DNA of 64,000 nucleotides from Tetrahymena elliotti 4EA. Lineage: Eukaryota; Ciliophora; Oligohymenophorea; Hymenostomatida; Tetrahymenidae. Position numbers and translations under genes: made by a program. Under the pieces are notes generated by a model. That model was not told the DNA's origin and ran no database searches. It was given only the letters and a program-made list of their open reading frames with translations. Each line of letters begins with the position of its first letter. The stretch's first letter is position 1. The DNA lies in assembly GCA_000231825.2 (NCBI GenBank), contig JH720306.1, positions 415,784 through 479,783 of the forward strand. Reading direction: 5' to 3'. Below are positions 26,256 through 41,776 of the stretch, in pieces.

Positions 26256-29200
26256 ATGATATTGAATTAGCTCAATAAAAGTTAAAGTTAGAATTACTTA
26301 TAGAATCAGGTGAGTATGGAGGTAAAGACACTTCCTAAATAAAATAATAAGAATTATTATAGGTTCTAAAATGAAATTTAAAATAAAATTGATACATTTC
26401 AAAATGCAGCAATGCTAGAAGATGAAGCTGATAGTGAAAAAATCGGAAGCTCAGATAATGTAACAAGAAATATTAGATAGTTAAAGAATTGCTAGAGTGT
26501 GAATAATATCAATAATCTTAGTAGCGATTTATAGAATTAAATTTAAGCTTAAGGCACAATGATATCTAGTATACAGTAAAAACTGCAATAATCATAAAGA
26601 GATTTACTTGTTGCATAATAAAACTAATCAGAGCTGTTGAATTAACTGACAAGAGAAAGACAAATGAATTTAGAATATAAAAATAGTATGCAGAATCTAT
26701 TGATTTAGCTCAATTAATTGAAAAGTTAAATTAGCATTTTATAAGAAAACAACTAATAGCACAAAAACAAATTGCAAGAGTATCAGTCACAAACAAGCAA
26801 AAACGAGTAGATAAAGAAACATGTTAGTGAATTAAACTAGTAATTTGAGGACTTACAGGTAAAAATAAATAAATTGCTCAATAATATTATATTAAATTTG
26901 TCTATTTTTAAGTATATCCTAGCACATCAAAAAGGATATTGAAAAATTTATCTTAACATATCAATCATCTAAAAAAATATCTCAATAAGCCTATTGAATA
27001 ATTTATCTAATAAATGGCAAAATCAATAATTTTTCTTAAGCATATCAATAGGCTCCACATTGAATATTTTATCTTGACATATAAATTTTACTCTTAAATA
27101 AGTTATCTTCACATAGCCATATATTAATTTAATGATTTTTCTTAACATATACCTGTTATTATTTATCTTAAGAAATAAAGTATCTGGTTGAATTATTTAT
27201 CATTTTGTTTTTAATAATTTTTGAAGAAATTTTTTGATAAAAAACAAGGAAAAATTAAATTAAATAGAGCAAGAAAAAGATGAATACAAAACATAGTTGG
27301 AAAAGAAATCAATTTAAATAAGTAGTATTTAGTAAATAAACAAAACATTAAAAGGAACATTAGAATAGATGCAAAATAAAATGTAGGAACAGGAAGCTAC
27401 TATTGCAGAGTTTTAATCTAAAGCAGAAGTTGAAAAATAAACAATCTATTTTATTAAAGAATTGGAAGTTTAAAGAAAAATCTTTTAACAGTTTATTGCT
27501 TCAAAGAAAAATAAGAATCTTCAATCATTGTTTATTAAAAACTTTTTTAATAAAGAATCTTTTGAGAGTTTGTTTGCCGACCCTTAGTAATACCCAGATT
27601 TATTGCTTAAGTTACTTCGCTTTAATATTGATATTCTTGCACTCTTTTATGAATAAGAGTAAATTAGACCTAATTCTTCTCAAGGATTAGGAGTTAATGG
27701 GATAAATAATTTATTGTTTGGTAGTAGCAATAGTAATAATAATCAATCATCTCCTTAATAATTATTTTTATAAGGAAATCCTGTAACAAATATTTCAATT
27801 ATTGAAGATGAAGGTACAACTAAGAATAGAGTAAGTAGAGTAACCAAGTTTGGCTCTTAAAATAACTTATTAAGTGCTTAGATGCAGGGTTAGCTTTAAC
27901 CTGGATTAACTCAATAAGAACTTTTCTAATAATTTTAGTAGTAACAATTGATGGCATTTTAAGACTAATTAAAATAAATTAAAAGAGATGAAATTGAATA
28001 AGATTAATTGCAATAGCAAAATGGTATATTGAATTAATATGCAAAGTAAGGCAACCAAAATTAATATCTGAAATTTTAACAATTTTAATAACAAGAAATT
28101 TTTGACAGAAAACAGTCTCTAGAGCCTTTAGCTTATGAGAATTAAAATTATAATCAAAACAAAAGCAACACTTAAGTAATAAATGAAGGAGTTTTGAATA
28201 GATAAGTAGTTTTAGAAAATAGAATGATAGATGATTCTGATCACCTGAACAGTCAAGCCTTTTAACAATACCTTTTAAAAAATTCTCATAGTCTTTAAAA
28301 TGCTAGCGAATCAATAGATTAAAATAATAAAAATATGATTCAGTAATTTTTAAATGAAAAGCAAGAAAATTAAGAAGAACTATTGAGAAGATCAAACAAC
28401 ATTTAAGGAACTCAACCTCCTTCTTACTAAAATACAGCTTAATAAATTTCTAAAAATTATCAATACAGCACTCCTAATTAATTTATAAAGAGTGGATATT
28501 CATCTCCTACTTAAGTACTTTTCTCTGAACCATAATTTTCAACAGTCAATTAATACAAATTAAATAGTAACATCAGCACTAGCTTTAATCCAAATTTAAC
28601 TAGTACCCAAACCTAGTAATTCACAAGCAATATTAACAATTTATAAATCAACTAAAGATAATAATAAACCAATGATGTCAATTAAGTTTCAGAATAAAAT
28701 TAATAATAATAAGAGCAATAAAGCAATGAAGAAAAATTATAAGAAAATGAATAGCAAAAAGTATCAGATAACTAATAAAAACAGAAAGAGCTGCTTAATA
28801 GTTACAGTTCAAGCTAATTAAAGTAATAGGACAAATCTTCTTATAATTAAAAAATAGCAGCAGGAAATAACTCTAAACCTACAAGTAAAAGTCCTTTAAG
28901 AACATAAAAAAACACAAAAGCAGATGTTAGTAATCCTAAGATTTCTGCTGCAACTTCTCCAAAAAATAATAATCTACCACAAATTGGAATTCTCAAAAAA
29001 TCTTAATCAATATAAGATGTAAAAAATAATAGCACAATAGCAAACAAGAGCTATGACAATAAAAGAGTAGATACAAGCAGTACTATAAAAGCTGGAGGAG
29101 CAGGTGGAAGTTATTTGGGAGAAAATGAGGAAAAGAAGTAGAAAGTTTAAATTCAAACCCAAATTCAAGCAGTCAAATAAAAGCACATTTCTGATTTAGA

Positions 29201-29294
29201 TGACCTTGACAAATAGCTTGAAATGATGAAAGCAGAAGAAGAAGCTGAAGAACTTAGAAGATAATAACAAAGGTAGGTTAATGGAAAAAAGTGA
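26256..29294 (+). CDS. Gln/Asn-rich coiled-coil protein
   Basis: Two exons, 26256-26868 and 27249-29294, joined over a 380-nt intron, keep one frame open for about 885 codons to TGA. Exon 1 and the start of exon 2 form long coiled coils (SELLNQLTRERQMNLEYK; KDEYKTQLEKKSIQISSIQQ). A short globular-looking block follows (FNKESFESLFADPQQYPDLL). The remaining 550 residues are low complexity, dominated by Gln, Asn and Ser, almost all Gln written TAA or TAG. The C-terminus is a charged helix (ISDLDDLDKQLEMMKAEEEA). No signal peptide or TM, so cytosolic or cytoskeletal; a basal-body or scaffolding role would fit but is a guess. An alternative last 5' splice site (AG/GTAGG) lies at 29273. Confidence 0.82.
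26905..27185. repeat. Degenerate short repeat filling the intron of the 26256 gene
   Basis: The motif TTATCTTAACATATcaat recurs with changes near 26948, 27031, 27069, 27103, 27137 and 27163 (variants TTTTTCTTAAGCATATCAAT, TTATCTTGACATATAAAT, TTATCTTCACATAGCCAT, TTTTTCTTAACATATACC). Spacing is irregular, 26-80 bp. It covers most of the 380-nt intron. Confidence 0.55.
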
Positions 29295-30339
29295 AAAACA
29301 GTTTAGATAATTGAAAGATATCTTCATCAAAAAAATATTATTCAAATAAATTATAAAAAATATAACTTAAAAACCCTCAAAACTATTTTAATAAAAATTA
29401 TAAATAACTAATTTATGAATAAATTTATAACAGACATTATAAAGTATCTCTTTGTATCTATATGTAAATAAATGTAATTTATATCTAAAGAAGTACACAA
29501 AAAATATTAAAACTTAAGGAGTTTTTAATTTTGAATAATATTGGTAAAATTGATACTTTAAACTTGTTTATAACAATCATTGAAGGTACTATTGAAAACA
29601 TATTTAATTTATTTCTAAAGAAGTCAGGTATAAAAAATTTTTTAAACTAATATACAATTTAGAATTGAAAAATTTTAAATTGATGCATTAAATGTGCTTA
29701 AAATCATGATTCAATCAATATGTAAATAGATATTTAATTAAGAAAATTTAATTTTTAAAAAGTTAAAAGCTACAGTTTAGAATTAATAGATATACACTTT
29801 GAATATCCTAAATCAATGGTAAAAGATTTTAAGAGAAGATAGTAAATAATTTAAAGGTATATTATTATAGAATTAAATATTCATCAAGAGCTAAATCGTA
29901 TGTTAGATACTAAATATTTGTACTAATACTATTAAACTAATTTACAATTAATTAATAAATGCACATAACAGAATCTCTCAAAAATATAGCTCTAAATTGT
30001 ACCTACATAAATATTTAAAGAAAAATTGAAAAAAAAATATTTGGATATTTTTTAATACATTATGGATACATATCTCCAATTAAGGCTAAAATTTGTGCTT
30101 GTGTTAATGCTTTTGTAAATAAGTGTAATTAATTTGTTGTTTAACACAATAAATTATGGATGTAAATAAATTATAAGTAAATATAGTGGATTTTAAGAAA
30201 ATATTATAATCACTCAATTATACATTTATTTATTTGTTTTGTTTTAAATATTTAGCAACATTATTAAATTTCAAAATTCAATTGATAATTAATTTATTAA
30301 TTAGTAAGTTGTTTCTATTTGTTCAAAATCTAATTAAAA
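29295..30339. other. AT-rich intergenic DNA
   Basis: No gene seen. The downstream end is the 5' flank of the cysteine-rich protein gene, whose start is fixed by a clear signal peptide at 30340. Confidence 0.5.
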
Positions 30340-33300
30340 ATGAAGATATAAACATATTTTATATCTCAAATATTAGTTTTCCTTTATTACTTAATTCATT
30401 CAGCTCACGCCAGTAATTTAATTATTTTCCATTATTGCTTGAGACATAAGTTTACAAAATTTTTGCTAAAAAAAAAGCATGGCGTACTATTAATACTGAA
30501 TTTGTTGGTACCACTTGGGCAGATAATTTAAAGAATTGGTAGATCATTGGAGGTAAATTGCATAAAATAAATAATTATTTTAAATTTTTGTCAAAAATAA
30601 TTATTAGTTTCAACTACTCCTTCAAGTGTTTGCACATAAAATGGTAAGGATAAATCAATATTTTAAACGACTCCAAAATTTTATCTGAATTAATACTTTA
30701 TTGTTGAAATATCAAACATAATCACTCACTTACCTGTTTAATCTTTATTTAATCTTTTTTTAAAAATTGTAAGCTTCCTAATAAAAGATATTTGGAGGAT
30801 AAGGTAAGTATGGTACAGGTGTTATACTCATAAAATCATATTCTAGTCTTCCTCCACATAAAAATGTATTAGATTTGCTTTATAAAAAAACCTTTAGATA
30901 TTCAAAGCCTTAAATTGTATTAAATTAAATGTTATTTATTATTTTTTAATAATTAGATAAGAATTAAATTTAATGGATATTTTATAGCTAACCAGAATGT
31001 AGCTACATAAAATAAGGTTACTTTTTGTGGGAATTATAATACTGTATCTTATGCCTGCAGTTCCACAGCAGAGTAATCGAGTTTTACTTACTTAGACGCA
31101 ACTACATCTAAATGCTAACTTAGTTCAGCATTTGAAAAAATATATGCATTTACTCTTTAAATTGCACACAGCAATCTTAATGTGAATTTTGGAATAACAA
31201 ATGAATTTGTACTTTAATCAAATGATGTAAATTTTTAACCATTTAATAATTTTTAAAAAATAAAATATTTTTCATTTACAAATTGATTGAATGAAAGAAA
31301 CATCATTTATATTTTTGGAATTAAAAAGCTGAGCTTTGCTCTTTCAGATTTTCAACTTGAAGTTGATGCTTGTCATTCAAGTTGTGCAACTTGTTCAGGA
31401 GATACTTTTGACACTTGTTTATCCTGTGTGATAAATTCAACTCTGACAAATAATAGTTGTGTTTGCAATCCTGGGTTTTATCCTCAATATTAATAGGCAC
31501 CATGTTTAACTTCTCCATGTTTAATTTGCCAGCCATGCTACTCTACTTGTGGTACTTGTTATGGGCCTTCTCAAAATCAGTGCTTATCTTGCAAGTATGA
31601 TAAAATTTACTCAAATTTTAAATCATTAAAAAAATATTCTTTAAAAAAGAAATACTAATAACCCTTCTCTGTTTCTTCAAGATTTTACTTGTGTGTCATC
31701 AACCACTTGTAGAGCTGGAACTTATCCAGATTCTACAGCTTACTAGTGTTTACCTTGTAACTAGAGCTGTGCAACATGTTCAGGGTCAACTGATTTAGTG
31801 TGTACTTCCTGTGCGAGTCTTAGATACTTAAATCCTGTTAGTAATAAAATAAATTGATAAATTTAAACTAATGTAATAAAATATTTTTATAAGATGTTGG
31901 AGATAATTTTGGAAAATGTGTCAGTACTTGTCCACTTGCTAAAGTTTTAGTAGTGAATAAATGTGTCCCATGTGCAGATGTAGATTGCATTCAATGCTAA
32001 AGTATTTTAAATGAAAAATTAAAGATTTATTTTTTATTGAAAATTTATTATTAAAATTAAAGGTGATGCAGCAAATACTTGTTAATTATGTACTACGGAT
32101 ACATCGAAAAACTATTTATTGTTTAATAATGTATGTGTTAGTAATAGACCTAATGATTCGTATTATATTGATAGTACTAAACGTTAGATATTTGGCTGTA
32201 TCAGTCCTTGCTTGACTTGTAGTATGTACCAAGGTAGTGTTTGCTAGACTTGTATTCCTGGTTACTCCCTCTCTTTAAACACATGTGTTACTTAGTAAAT
32301 TTTATTTATAATATTAAAAATTAATTTACTAAAAAATGATAAAAAAGATGCCCAAATGGTTAATACTCTTTAAGTCAGGTTTGTACAAACTGTGATAGTA
32401 ACTGTTTAACATGCTCTACAACTGCAGTTCGTTGTTAATCTTGTAATGCAAATATGTTTGTAGATCCTCTTGATTTCAAATGCAAAGTCTGCTAAGGTAG
32501 TACATATGGTGATAGTGTTAGTGGAACATGTAAACCTTGTGATCCTAGTTGCTTAACTTGTAATGGTAAATAAATAAATTCAATTTATTATGAAAAATTT
32601 TTCTTTTTAAAAAAATTCTTTTTTAGTATGATTTTTCAAATTATTTTTGCTTTTTATTTAAATTTTGGAATTTTTTAAAAAAGGAGGAACAAGTACAAAT
32701 TGTCTTACTTGTGATTAAACGGGAGCTTAACCTTATTATATTGTTTCTACTCTATAATGTGTGGCTAATTGTCCAGCATTCCCTTAGGATTTATACGGAG
32801 ATGATGTAAAAGCTTTTAATTTGTTTATATTAAATTTCATTTTTTATTTTATTTTATCAGCTGAGCAGCCCTAAATTATGTGTTCAAGCTTAAAATTGTC
32901 CTGCCTAACATTTTGCAGATGCAGCATCTAGTCCCAGAAAATGTAGTCTTTGTAATTCTACTTGCTCTTAATGTTTTGGCCCTTCTAGCAACTAATGTTC
33001 TGGATGTTCAGGTAAAAAAAATAAAATTGTCTTTATGTTAAACATTTGTTAATAAATAGGAAGCTTAGTTTTGTAAGGTACAGTCTGTATCAGTAATTGT
33101 AACCCTGGATATTATCCAGATACAAGCAGAATTTGTTAGTTATGTGATGCTTCTTGCAAAGAATGTAATGGAGGAGGTCCTAATAGCTGCACTACATGTA
33201 ATCCTCCATTATTCCTTTCTTCAGGTGGTTCTGGAAGTTTTTGCAAAGTAACTTGCGATTCTCCAACATTTGGTGAATAATCATCCCTGACATGTGTAAC

Positions 33301-36300
33301 ATCATGCTAGCCTAGTTTTTATCCAAATGTCAACTCAAGACTTTGCACACCCTGTCATCCTGCATGCAATGGTTGCACAGGAGGCTAAAAAAATAATTGC
33401 ACATAATGTAAAATTAAAATTTTTGATAAACAAAATATAAACTAAAAAATAATAAAAGGTGCTGCTCCTTATTTTTAATTTTAAGGAAGCTGTGATTATT
33501 GCCCTGACTAATATTATGCTGATGCAGCAACTTAAAGCTGTCTCAAGTGCCCAAATTCTTGTTCACTTTGTACAGGATCCAATGCATGTTAAAAATGCAA
33601 TCCAAATTACTTCTTAGAAGGCTCCAACTGTGTTCAAGAATGCACTCCGCCTAAATTGGGTTCATAACTCACAAACACATGCGAATCATCCTGTCCCATC
33701 TCAACCTATGGTAAAAATATCAAATTCACTTTTCTTATTCTCCTTTTTCCAAAAAATGTTTGCTTTCCAAAAAAATTCATTATTTTTCATCTAAAACAAA
33801 ATAAAATCATACAATTTTTCAAACAAACTCTCAAAGAGTAAGCATTATTTAATATTCAAAATTAAGAAATTTTAAACCAAGATATTCATTAACTCATAAA
33901 TTTATGACAGCATTTCTCACAAATTTAAAATAGAATTTACAAGCAAAATTATTTTTTTCTTTCCTTCAAAATTGTTTACAGAGATTTTTATTTTTTGAAA
34001 TAAAAAATTGAAATAAATTAAATTTTTTAATCTCAAAAAGTTTAAAAAAAAAATATTTTCCAACTAAAGTAATTTAAAAGCTTTATTTAAATTTAAAATA
34101 TTAAAAAAAAATTAGAAGCTACTGTGAATAGTATTTAAAGAGTATGTATTAAGTGCTCTGAAAATTGTGCTAATTGTCAAGATTCTTAAAATTGTAAAGA
34201 TTGTTTTTATCCTTACTTTTTAAATAATAGCAATCAATGCGTATTATAATGTCCTTCAAACCAATTTGCTAACAGATAGCTTAGAATTTGTTAAAATTGT
34301 GATCTATCATGTAAGACTTGTTCAGGTAAAATCTATTTTAAATATTTAAAAAAACAAAATTTTTATTTATCTAATCAAGGTGGACTTTCATCTAACTGTT
34401 AAAGCTGTTAAACTGGCAGTTATTTATATAATGGAGTGTGCTATACAACCTGCCCAGTAATAAAATTTAATTTACTTTTTATAAATACTAAAATTTTTTA
34501 AATTAATTAAAGAGTGGAACTTTTGCTAATGGAGATTATTGCTAATCTTCTTGTTAAGTAGGATTCTATGCAGATGATAATACTAGATCTTGCTAGAAAT
34601 GTAATTCAGGCTGCTTAGAATGCTATGGTAAGCTCTTTAATAATTGCATTACTTGTTAATCAGGATTCGCATTAGTAAATAACTAATGTGTTAGTACTTG
34701 TCCTTAAGGATACTATGAAGAATTAAAACTTGTGTCTTAAGTAAGCACTAAAAGCCAGAATCAAAATAATAATATTAGAACTTGTTAATTATGCTCTCAA
34801 GAATGTTAGATTTGTGAAAATACTTTATTTGCTACTTTGAATTAGAAAAATATCATTTGCTCATAATGTTCTGCTGAATACTACTTGAATGACAAAAAGT
34901 GTATTTCTAATTGTCCTGATGGTAAAATAGTTAATATTCCTAATAGAACTTGTGATATCTGTCCTGATGGGTACTATAAATACAATGAAAGGACATGCTA
35001 ATGTAATTTAAAAATTTAAAATCTAATATGAAATTATTTAACTTTATTTAAAAATAGAATGCCACTTTAGTTGTAAATAGTGCTCTGGTTAGAAATATAA
35101 TGAATGCACTTAATGTTGGAGTAATAGAGGTAGAGAATTTACTCAATCAGATAATACTATTATTAGAGTGCCTTATCAGTCTGTTTGTGAATGTGATCCT
35201 GGGTTGTATGATTTAATGGAAAATGAATGTATTTCTTCTAAAGGAAATGAATATCGTACAGTGCAAGCATCAGAGAGTTTTGCTATCATTTTTCCTTGCT
35301 TGATGTTCTTCGATTTGTATTTCTTTGGTAATCCTATAAACTTACTCTTTTCTTTTGAGGTTGTACAACAAATTTCTCTTTTGCAGTATACAAATATTCC
35401 TTTATCTCTTAATATACAGCAGCTGTTACAGTTTGTTTAAGGTTTTCATTTAACAGATTTATCTCCAAAACCATTTAGCTTAGAAACAAACTCCCCTAAT
35501 AGCAAAGTTCAATAGACTACTTCAAGAATACTAGCTACAATTTCAAATTAAGATTCTTACTATAAATTTTCAAGTAATGATAAATCAAATAACTTTTTGA
35601 ACAATAGCATTTATTTGATAGGTGTTCATCTTCTTCTTTGGGCTTTTATCTTTTTCTGTAAAATAAGCCAAAAGAATTTTTAACTTAGAAGATTGGGTTA
35701 TTTGAATAAGATTTACTTTTATTTGGACTTAACAGTTATGTTAGTGGTATACTTTTTAACAAATTATGAGATGATATTAAACATAGCTCTTTAGCTTAAT
35801 GATGTAGATACTAGTACTTCATATAATTCATTTAGCTTTGCTTTATGCATTATTTTTATAGTTTATTACTTCTTCTTTTTCATAAAGATGGTATTAAAAG
35901 TTAATATTGATAAGATCTTCTTCAAATCTAAACCACCACGCAAACCTTATTTAATTAATTAGTTTACTCGTTGGTGTATTCTATTTTTTACTATAAGACA
36001 GAGATAATCTTTACAAAGAAACTTCTATATTTTACTTTAAATTAAAAAGATAATTGCTTGCATATTTTTAGTTACTCTATACACTATCCCATCAGCTTAA
36101 ATACTTTCTGTGTTGGTTGTCTACGTTCTATTCTTTTTCTATTTAGCTATTTATAAACCTGTAGTCAATCCTTACATCCTAGCATTGTTGCTCATAAATG
36201 AAGGATTTATGATTATTTTCTATATCTTTTGCTTTATAATATATTAATAACAAACTTCTTATTATATCTCTGTTCATTTAAATAGAACTTTTCTCGCCCT

Positions 36301-38002
36301 ACTATTCTTAATCTTCTTTGTTAATCTTCTTATAGGATTTTTGATAATTTTCAAAAAGAGAGCTTAAATCAAATAGTAACTTATTGGAATTTACAATTCT
36401 ATTCGTGATACAGTAATGGGAAAAGATAGAGTTAAAGATTATTAACAGAAATCACTAAAAAAAAGAAAGAATAAAAAAGTAAGACCTGAATAAATGGGTG
36501 ATATTGTAGAAGAGGAAGATGAATATGATGAAGAAGAAGAAGAAGAAGACGATAGTCAATAAGAGTAAGGCGAAGATGATTATAATTAAGATCTTCAAGT
36601 TGAGAATATAGATGGAGAAAGCTCTGCATATTAAGGTAATGAAAAACTAATGCATAGATTTAAGAAGAAAAAGCAAAATGGTTAGAACAGTTCTTCTTAA
36701 AAATTACTCTTAAATAGAATCGAATCAACAGAGTATTACAATATTTAGGATTCTTCTAGTTCAGTATAAAAAAGACATGGAGTAGTTTATTTAAAAGAAG
36801 ATTTAAATTATCAGTTACAAATAGAGTTTAAGAATAGATTGAGACGTGACTAGCGTCTTCCAAAGCTTTAACAGAATAAAAGCAATTAGCTAAACAAAAA
36901 TACCAACAATAATGGATCTAAACCTGGTCTTGCTTAGAATATAATGAACTAAAATGGAAGACTTCAATAGAATGTAGCTATTAGTTCAAATTAATTGAAT
37001 TCTAGTAATATGTTAGATAATTCAATTATATAGAACTTGGATAACAGTATAGATTAAAGCTATTAATAGATATTAATTGATAATACTTTAAATACAAATA
37101 ACTAAGGTAATAATAGCTACAGTATTGTTGATATAGATTAAGATGATTGGTAAGGTAAGAGAAGATTAGTTTCAGAAAAACTTGATTAAGTAGATGAAAT
37201 GGATGAAATTATTGATGAAGCTCTTGATAAAGATGATGAAATTAATATGGAGCGTTTGAGATAAATTTAATTTGTTAGATCAGAATAGAATTAAGCAAAT
37301 AGGATGTAATAGAGAAGCCATCTGTCTAATCCTCAGGATTTAAGAGAATCGTATATTTAGTAATAGTAAAATTATAATAATTACGATGAATATGTTGGTA
37401 CAAATGAAGATTTTAATAACCGTCCCTCATCAAGATTAGAAGCATATGAGTTTAATAATTAAAACTAATATAATTAAATGGATCAATATAATCCTTATCA
37501 AGAAGAAGGAGATGATTATAATATCAATTAAGAAAATAACAACAAAGATCTTCAATTCTAAGAATTATTTGGATTTGATAGAATTGAATATTATGATCAT
37601 AGCTTAGATGAAGAACAAAGGATATAAAGAGAGGTTTAAGATCAAAACTATAGAGAGTACATGATGTAACAACAGCAAATAGCTCTTCAAAATATGAATA
37701 TCTACCAAAACAATTCTAAATATTAATCTGGGCTCAAAAAAAATCCTACTAAAGCTTAAGCTGCAGGTGCTAGAGATTATAATTCTCCAGATTTAGTTGA
37801 TAGATATAATGAAGTAGACCCTGAGTAGCTCAAGAAATATTTAGACTATAAAAAAAAGTTCAAGCTAACTTAAAAATTTGGATTTTTAAGTAAATCTTCT
37901 CTTACATAATCTCCTTAAAAGAGACTAAATAGCAACTAAAGTAGAGCAGAGGACCCTTAAAGAATAGAGCTATAGTTGTAATAATTTTATCAACAATAGT
38001 GA
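30340..38002 (+). CDS. Giant furin-like cysteine-rich multi-TM surface protein
   Basis: Exon 1 (30340-30412) encodes a textbook signal peptide, MKIQTYFISQILVFLYYLIH followed by SAHA, then a GT...AAAG intron to 30477; many small introns follow. From about 31358 to 35260 the exons encode dozens of furin/GF-receptor-type repeats such as CHSSCATCSG, CKECNGGGPNSCTTC and CNPGFYP. After a conserved LLQYTNIPLSLNIQQLLQF block come about six or seven TM helices (35590-36350), then a cytosolic tail of about 540 residues: acidic (EEDEYDEEEEEEDD), Gln/Asn-rich and ending at TGA. Such proteins form a large ciliate family of surface receptors or adhesion proteins; the ligand is unknown. Exon borders inside the repeat region were not all resolved, so residue counts are approximate. 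Ser/Asp-rich tail elements suggest phosphorylation or scaffold binding (inference). Confidence 0.85.
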
Positions 38003-38542
38003 AAATTAATATTATATATGTATCTTATTTAAAGTCTTCTCTTCTTTAAATATTATTATTGAAAAATACTTTACATAAATAATATATACTCTAAAAAATT
38101 TTAGGGGAAAAAAGGGTTTTTTATTATTTGAAATTTAATTTTATTCACAAAAATGTCAAAATTTGTAAAAATAAAGTGAAATTCTTAAATTTTAGAAATT
38201 GAAGTTTCACGGTTTAAAATAAATGATTATTTTTAAAATAGTAAATATATTAATTTTTAACTGAATTTAAAAATATTCTTTCATAAATCTCAAAATACAT
38301 GTTTTTAAAAGTTTAATATTTATTACAAAATAACATGATAAATCTAATGAAAACATTATCAGAAAATTAAAAATTATATCTTTTAAAAAAATTGATTGGT
38401 TATAATTACACTTTATGTCTGTTTATGTTTAAATATTATTTTTTTTAAATTATTATTTTGTATTATTTTTCATATTTCTAGCTTTGAGATTGATCACATG
38501 ATAATTTATTTAAATATTCTTAAATTAATTGAATTTTATCTA
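38003..38542. other. AT-rich spacer between convergent genes
   Basis: Contains the 3' flanks of the cysteine-rich protein gene (+) and the tetraspanin-like gene (-). Nothing else recognised. Confidence 0.5.
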
Positions 38543-39466
38543 TCAAAATAGTGAGAGTCTACCATAGAATCCAACTCTTTTCTCTTTGTGATATTAAGGA
38601 TAAGATTTATACTGTATAAAGGTCAAAACGAGAGATACGATGAGTTGAAATAGTTAGGTAGAGATAGCAGAAATAGATTTGAGATAAAAAAAATTCAATT
38701 CAGTTTCTAATTACGAGTAGCAGGTTTAACTATAAGGTGCTCCTCTATTGGTTCCAGTGAATTGATAAACCTAAATATTATAAACCGTACACATTCCCTA
38801 GCAGTTAAAAAATTATTCTAATCTTTACAATTCTTAATATTCTTCAGATGCTTTTATATTATTTTATTAACTAATTTAAGCACAATCAACAGCATATTAT
38901 TTGCCTGTATCAGCAAAACTTAAGTTTTAAATTACATTTGGATTGAACAATTATTATATATTAGGACTTATGTAGCAAGGGCATTAATTAGAGCAAAGCC
39001 CTAAACCTTATATATACTTAGAATATTATTCATACTTTTATACTTAATTGTTATTTTAGCATGGAGGTAATTCTTTTGATTCTTTTGTTGCTATTGAAAT
39101 TAGCAAAATGAGTGAAAAGATGCACAAAATCATAACTCCTATATTATAAATAAACACCATAATAGTTTTTCTTTTAAATATGCCTATCATTCCAAATATT
39201 CCAAGCAAAATTAGCAAAATACCATAAATCATTATACTTATTTTTAAACCTGTGACATCTGAAAATTCATAAAAAATACATTAAATAATTTAAGATAAAT
39301 TTTAATTCAAATTACCATAATATTCATAAAGCCATGTGTAATCAGAGTTAATGAATACTAAATAATTTGCTCCTAAGTATAAACTAATCATTCCTTAAAT
39401 AATAATGAGGAATGAGCAAATAGAAATAAATGCTTTCTAAAAAGAAGGTGATACTTTTATCTTCAT
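38543..39466 (-). CDS. Tetraspanin-like four-TM protein
   Basis: Start ATG at 39466, one intron (GTAATTTG...TTTTCAG) that splits a Tyr-Asp junction (YEYY/DVTG), TGA at 38543-38545; about 285 aa. TM1 is AFISICSFLIIIQGMISLYL, TM2 ISIMIYGILLILLGIFGMIG, TM3 VFIYNIGVMILCIFSLILLI and TM4 ISTQLFQLIVSLVLTFIQ. Between TM3 and TM4 lies a large ectodomain of about 120 aa with clustered cysteines (LCSNQCPCYIS, FFNCQGMC, TCYSQLE), matching tetraspanin EC2 in size and position, although the exact CCG signature is not present. EC1 is short. Tetraspanins organise membrane microdomains; partners here are unknown. Confidence 0.72.
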
Positions 39467-40088
39467 TTTCTCTTTACAAATCCTTTAAATAATTAATTAA
39501 AACAAATAACAAATTTGTTGATTAATATTTTTGATCTTTTTAAAGTTTTAATATAAAAACACTAAACTTTCTTTTCAAAAACAAAGTCATTTATATCAGT
39601 AATTATATTATATTAAATTAATAATATACTTTCTCACCATAAATAATTCTAAAATATTAAATTCAACATAATTTATATTCAACTCAGCACAAGTGTGTTA
39701 CTTGAATGTAATACCTTCCTAATTCCATATTAAGTAAACTGCAAATTAAAGATTTCACATAAAAATCTAAATAAAACTTCTCTATTAAAAAATAATTTTA
39801 TATTTAAAAATGGAAATAAGTTAATTATTTCAATTGCTTACAATTTTAGAAAGTAAAAGATAAAAACAAAATTTATTTGCTAAGAATCTAAGAAAATAAA
39901 AAAATGAAAATTATTTAAAAATATACGATTATTTTAAAATATTGACAAATTAATTATTATTAATTCATTGTGATATTAAATAAAAATGAGAATAACTTTT
40001 TTGTAGAAAATGAATAAATAATTTGGTAGATAAAATGGAAGTAAATAAATAGAAAAGAATAGATAGACTAATTGATATTTTAATTAAT
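39467..40088. other. AT-rich spacer between tandem minus-strand genes
   Basis: Holds the promoter side of the tetraspanin-like gene and the 3' flank of the TTLL1 gene. No element identified. Confidence 0.45.
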
Positions 40089-41776
<1,688 letters not shown>

